Positions 63,509 through 64,000 of a stretch of 64,000 nt of DNA are shown piece after piece (the first letter of the stretch is position 1; the number at the start of each line of letters is the position of its first letter). A model generated the notes under the pieces. The model had not been told where the DNA came from. It saw only the letters and a program-made list of their open reading frames with translations, and did not search any database. The position numbers and the translations under genes were made by a program. This DNA is from Pseudorhodoplanes sp. (lineage in GTDB: Bacteria > Pseudomonadota > Alphaproteobacteria > Rhizobiales > Xanthobacteraceae). The stretch spans positions 186,001 through 250,000 of the forward strand of contig JALHOD010000002.1 of NCBI GenBank assembly GCA_022843165.1, written 5' to 3'.

Positions 63509-63536
63509 GCGAAGACTTTGAATGGAGACGACCAAC

Positions 63537-64000
63537 ATGGCCGGCGCGCATACCAAACACCACGATTACCACCTCGTCGATCCGAGCCCCTGGCCGATCG
63601 TCGGCTCGATCTCGGCGTTCATTCTCGCCGTTGGCGCCGTGATGTGGATGCACAAGATGTTCGCCGTCGCACCGCTGGTGTTCGCCGCCGGCGCGCTCGG
63701 CGTGCTCTACACCATGGTCGGCTGGTGGCGCGACGTGATGAACGAGGCCGAGCATCTCGGCCATCATTCCCGCGTGGTGCAACTCCATCACCGCTACGGC
63801 ATGATCCTGTTCATCGCCTCCGAAGTGATGTTCTTCGTCGCCTGGTTCTGGGCCTATTTCAACGTCGCCCTGTTTCCCTCCGACGCGCATCAGGTGATGC
63901 GGACCGAACTGATCGGCGGCGTCTGGCCGCCGAAAAACATCGAGACCTTCGATCCCTGGCATCTGCCGCTGCTCAACACGCTGATCCTGCTTACCTCGGG
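63537..64000 (+). CDS. coxC: Cytochrome c oxidase subunit III, 3' end outside the window
   Basis: Begins MAGAHTKHHDYHLVDPSPWP and continues through a first helix pair (ISAFILAVGAVMWMHKM) to the family motif LGHHSRVVQLHHRYGMILFIASEVMFFVAWFWAYF region, with the conserved Glu in ASEVMFFVAWFWA. About 154 residues are inside the window; full-length proteins have about 290. GGAGACGACCAAC precedes the ATG. It is the last oxidase subunit gene of the operon. Confidence 0.95.
   Translation, partial: MAGAHTKHHDYHLVDPSPWPIVGSISAFILAVGAVMWMHKMFAVAPLVFAAGALGVLYTMVGWWRDVMNEAEHLGHHSRVVQLHHRYGMILFIASEVMFFVAWFWAYFNVALFPSDAHQVMRTELIGGVWPPKNIETFDPWHLPLLNTLILLTS

Overview
The window is a 64 kb piece of a GC-rich alphaproteobacterial chromosome, most likely from the Hyphomicrobiales (Rhizobiales) near the Bradyrhizobium/Rhodopseudomonas/Xanthobacteraceae group. 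The evidence is a DivL-type tyrosine kinase homologue beside tsaE, AddAB in place of RecBCD, 5-aminolevulinate synthase (C4 haem route), a plant-type glutamate-cysteine ligase, class II EPSP synthase, an AccD with a degenerate zinc ribbon, an HWE kinase, a VtlR/LsrB-like LysR protein next to a DUF1127 protein, and an aa3 oxidase operon. I saw no insertion sequence, prophage, integrase or CRISPR array. The window looks like core chromosome with a few accessory inserts.

Layout. 1-12.7 kb (+): dut (5' end cut), an Rrf2-like regulator, divL, a TsaE-AmgK fusion, murU, addB, addA, and trxA. trxA and folC share a bidirectional terminator. 13.1-25.2 kb (-): a conserved block read aroA-cmk-rpsA-sppA-ihfB-lapA-(ornithine cyclodeaminase)-trpF-trpB-trpA-accD-folC, with start/stop overlaps at aroA/cmk and trpF/trpB/trpA. 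25.3-29.7 kb: a FYDLN acid-domain protein, tRNA-Ala(GGC), an orphan sugar/glycerol-phosphate binding protein, a close mandelate racemase homologue, and a small heat-shock unit (Hsp20, DUF1150, and a frameshifted second DUF1150) behind a near-consensus sigma-32 promoter and a possible RNA thermometer. 29.8-35.3 kb (-): rnd, lptC-lptA-lptB-rpoN-ptsN, without the usual hpf gene between rpoN and ptsN.

35.3-43.4 kb: tRNA-Leu(CAG), an NDUFA9-like protein, uppP, a GST, queG, an HWE histidine kinase that overlaps a convergent DUF2948 gene, murA, a 53-residue basic protein, tRNA-Thr(GGT) and a DedA protein. 43.5-47.3 kb: a soluble chemoreceptor with its signalling domain at the N terminus, two small c-type cytochromes, a 27-residue membrane peptide gene with its own terminator, and hemA. 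A perfect FNR/FixK box lies between the last two. 47.3-56.7 kb: an AbrB-family membrane protein, an amidohydrolase, gshA, ybaK, the LysR/DUF1127 pair, a large GT-C-like membrane protein, and a PAN-domain / DUF6152 / DUF6644 cassette. 56.7-64 kb: tldD, an IalB-like protein and the cytochrome aa3 operon coxB-coxA-ctaB-coxF-like-ctaG-coxC, which runs off the right end.

The genes mostly serve cell-envelope growth (UppP, MurA, MurNAc recycling, Lpt), genome repair, aromatic amino-acid and fatty-acid precursor supply, nitrogen-related regulation (RpoN/PtsN), and oxygen respiration with haem supply. The most interesting observations are the Tyr-for-His DivL, the TsaE-AmgK fusion next to MurU, the heat-shock control region, the mandelate racemase homologue with Lys-to-Arg at one catalytic position, the oxygen-box/27-residue peptide/hemA arrangement, and the DUF6152-DUF6644 pair, which resembles CopC-CopD in layout.
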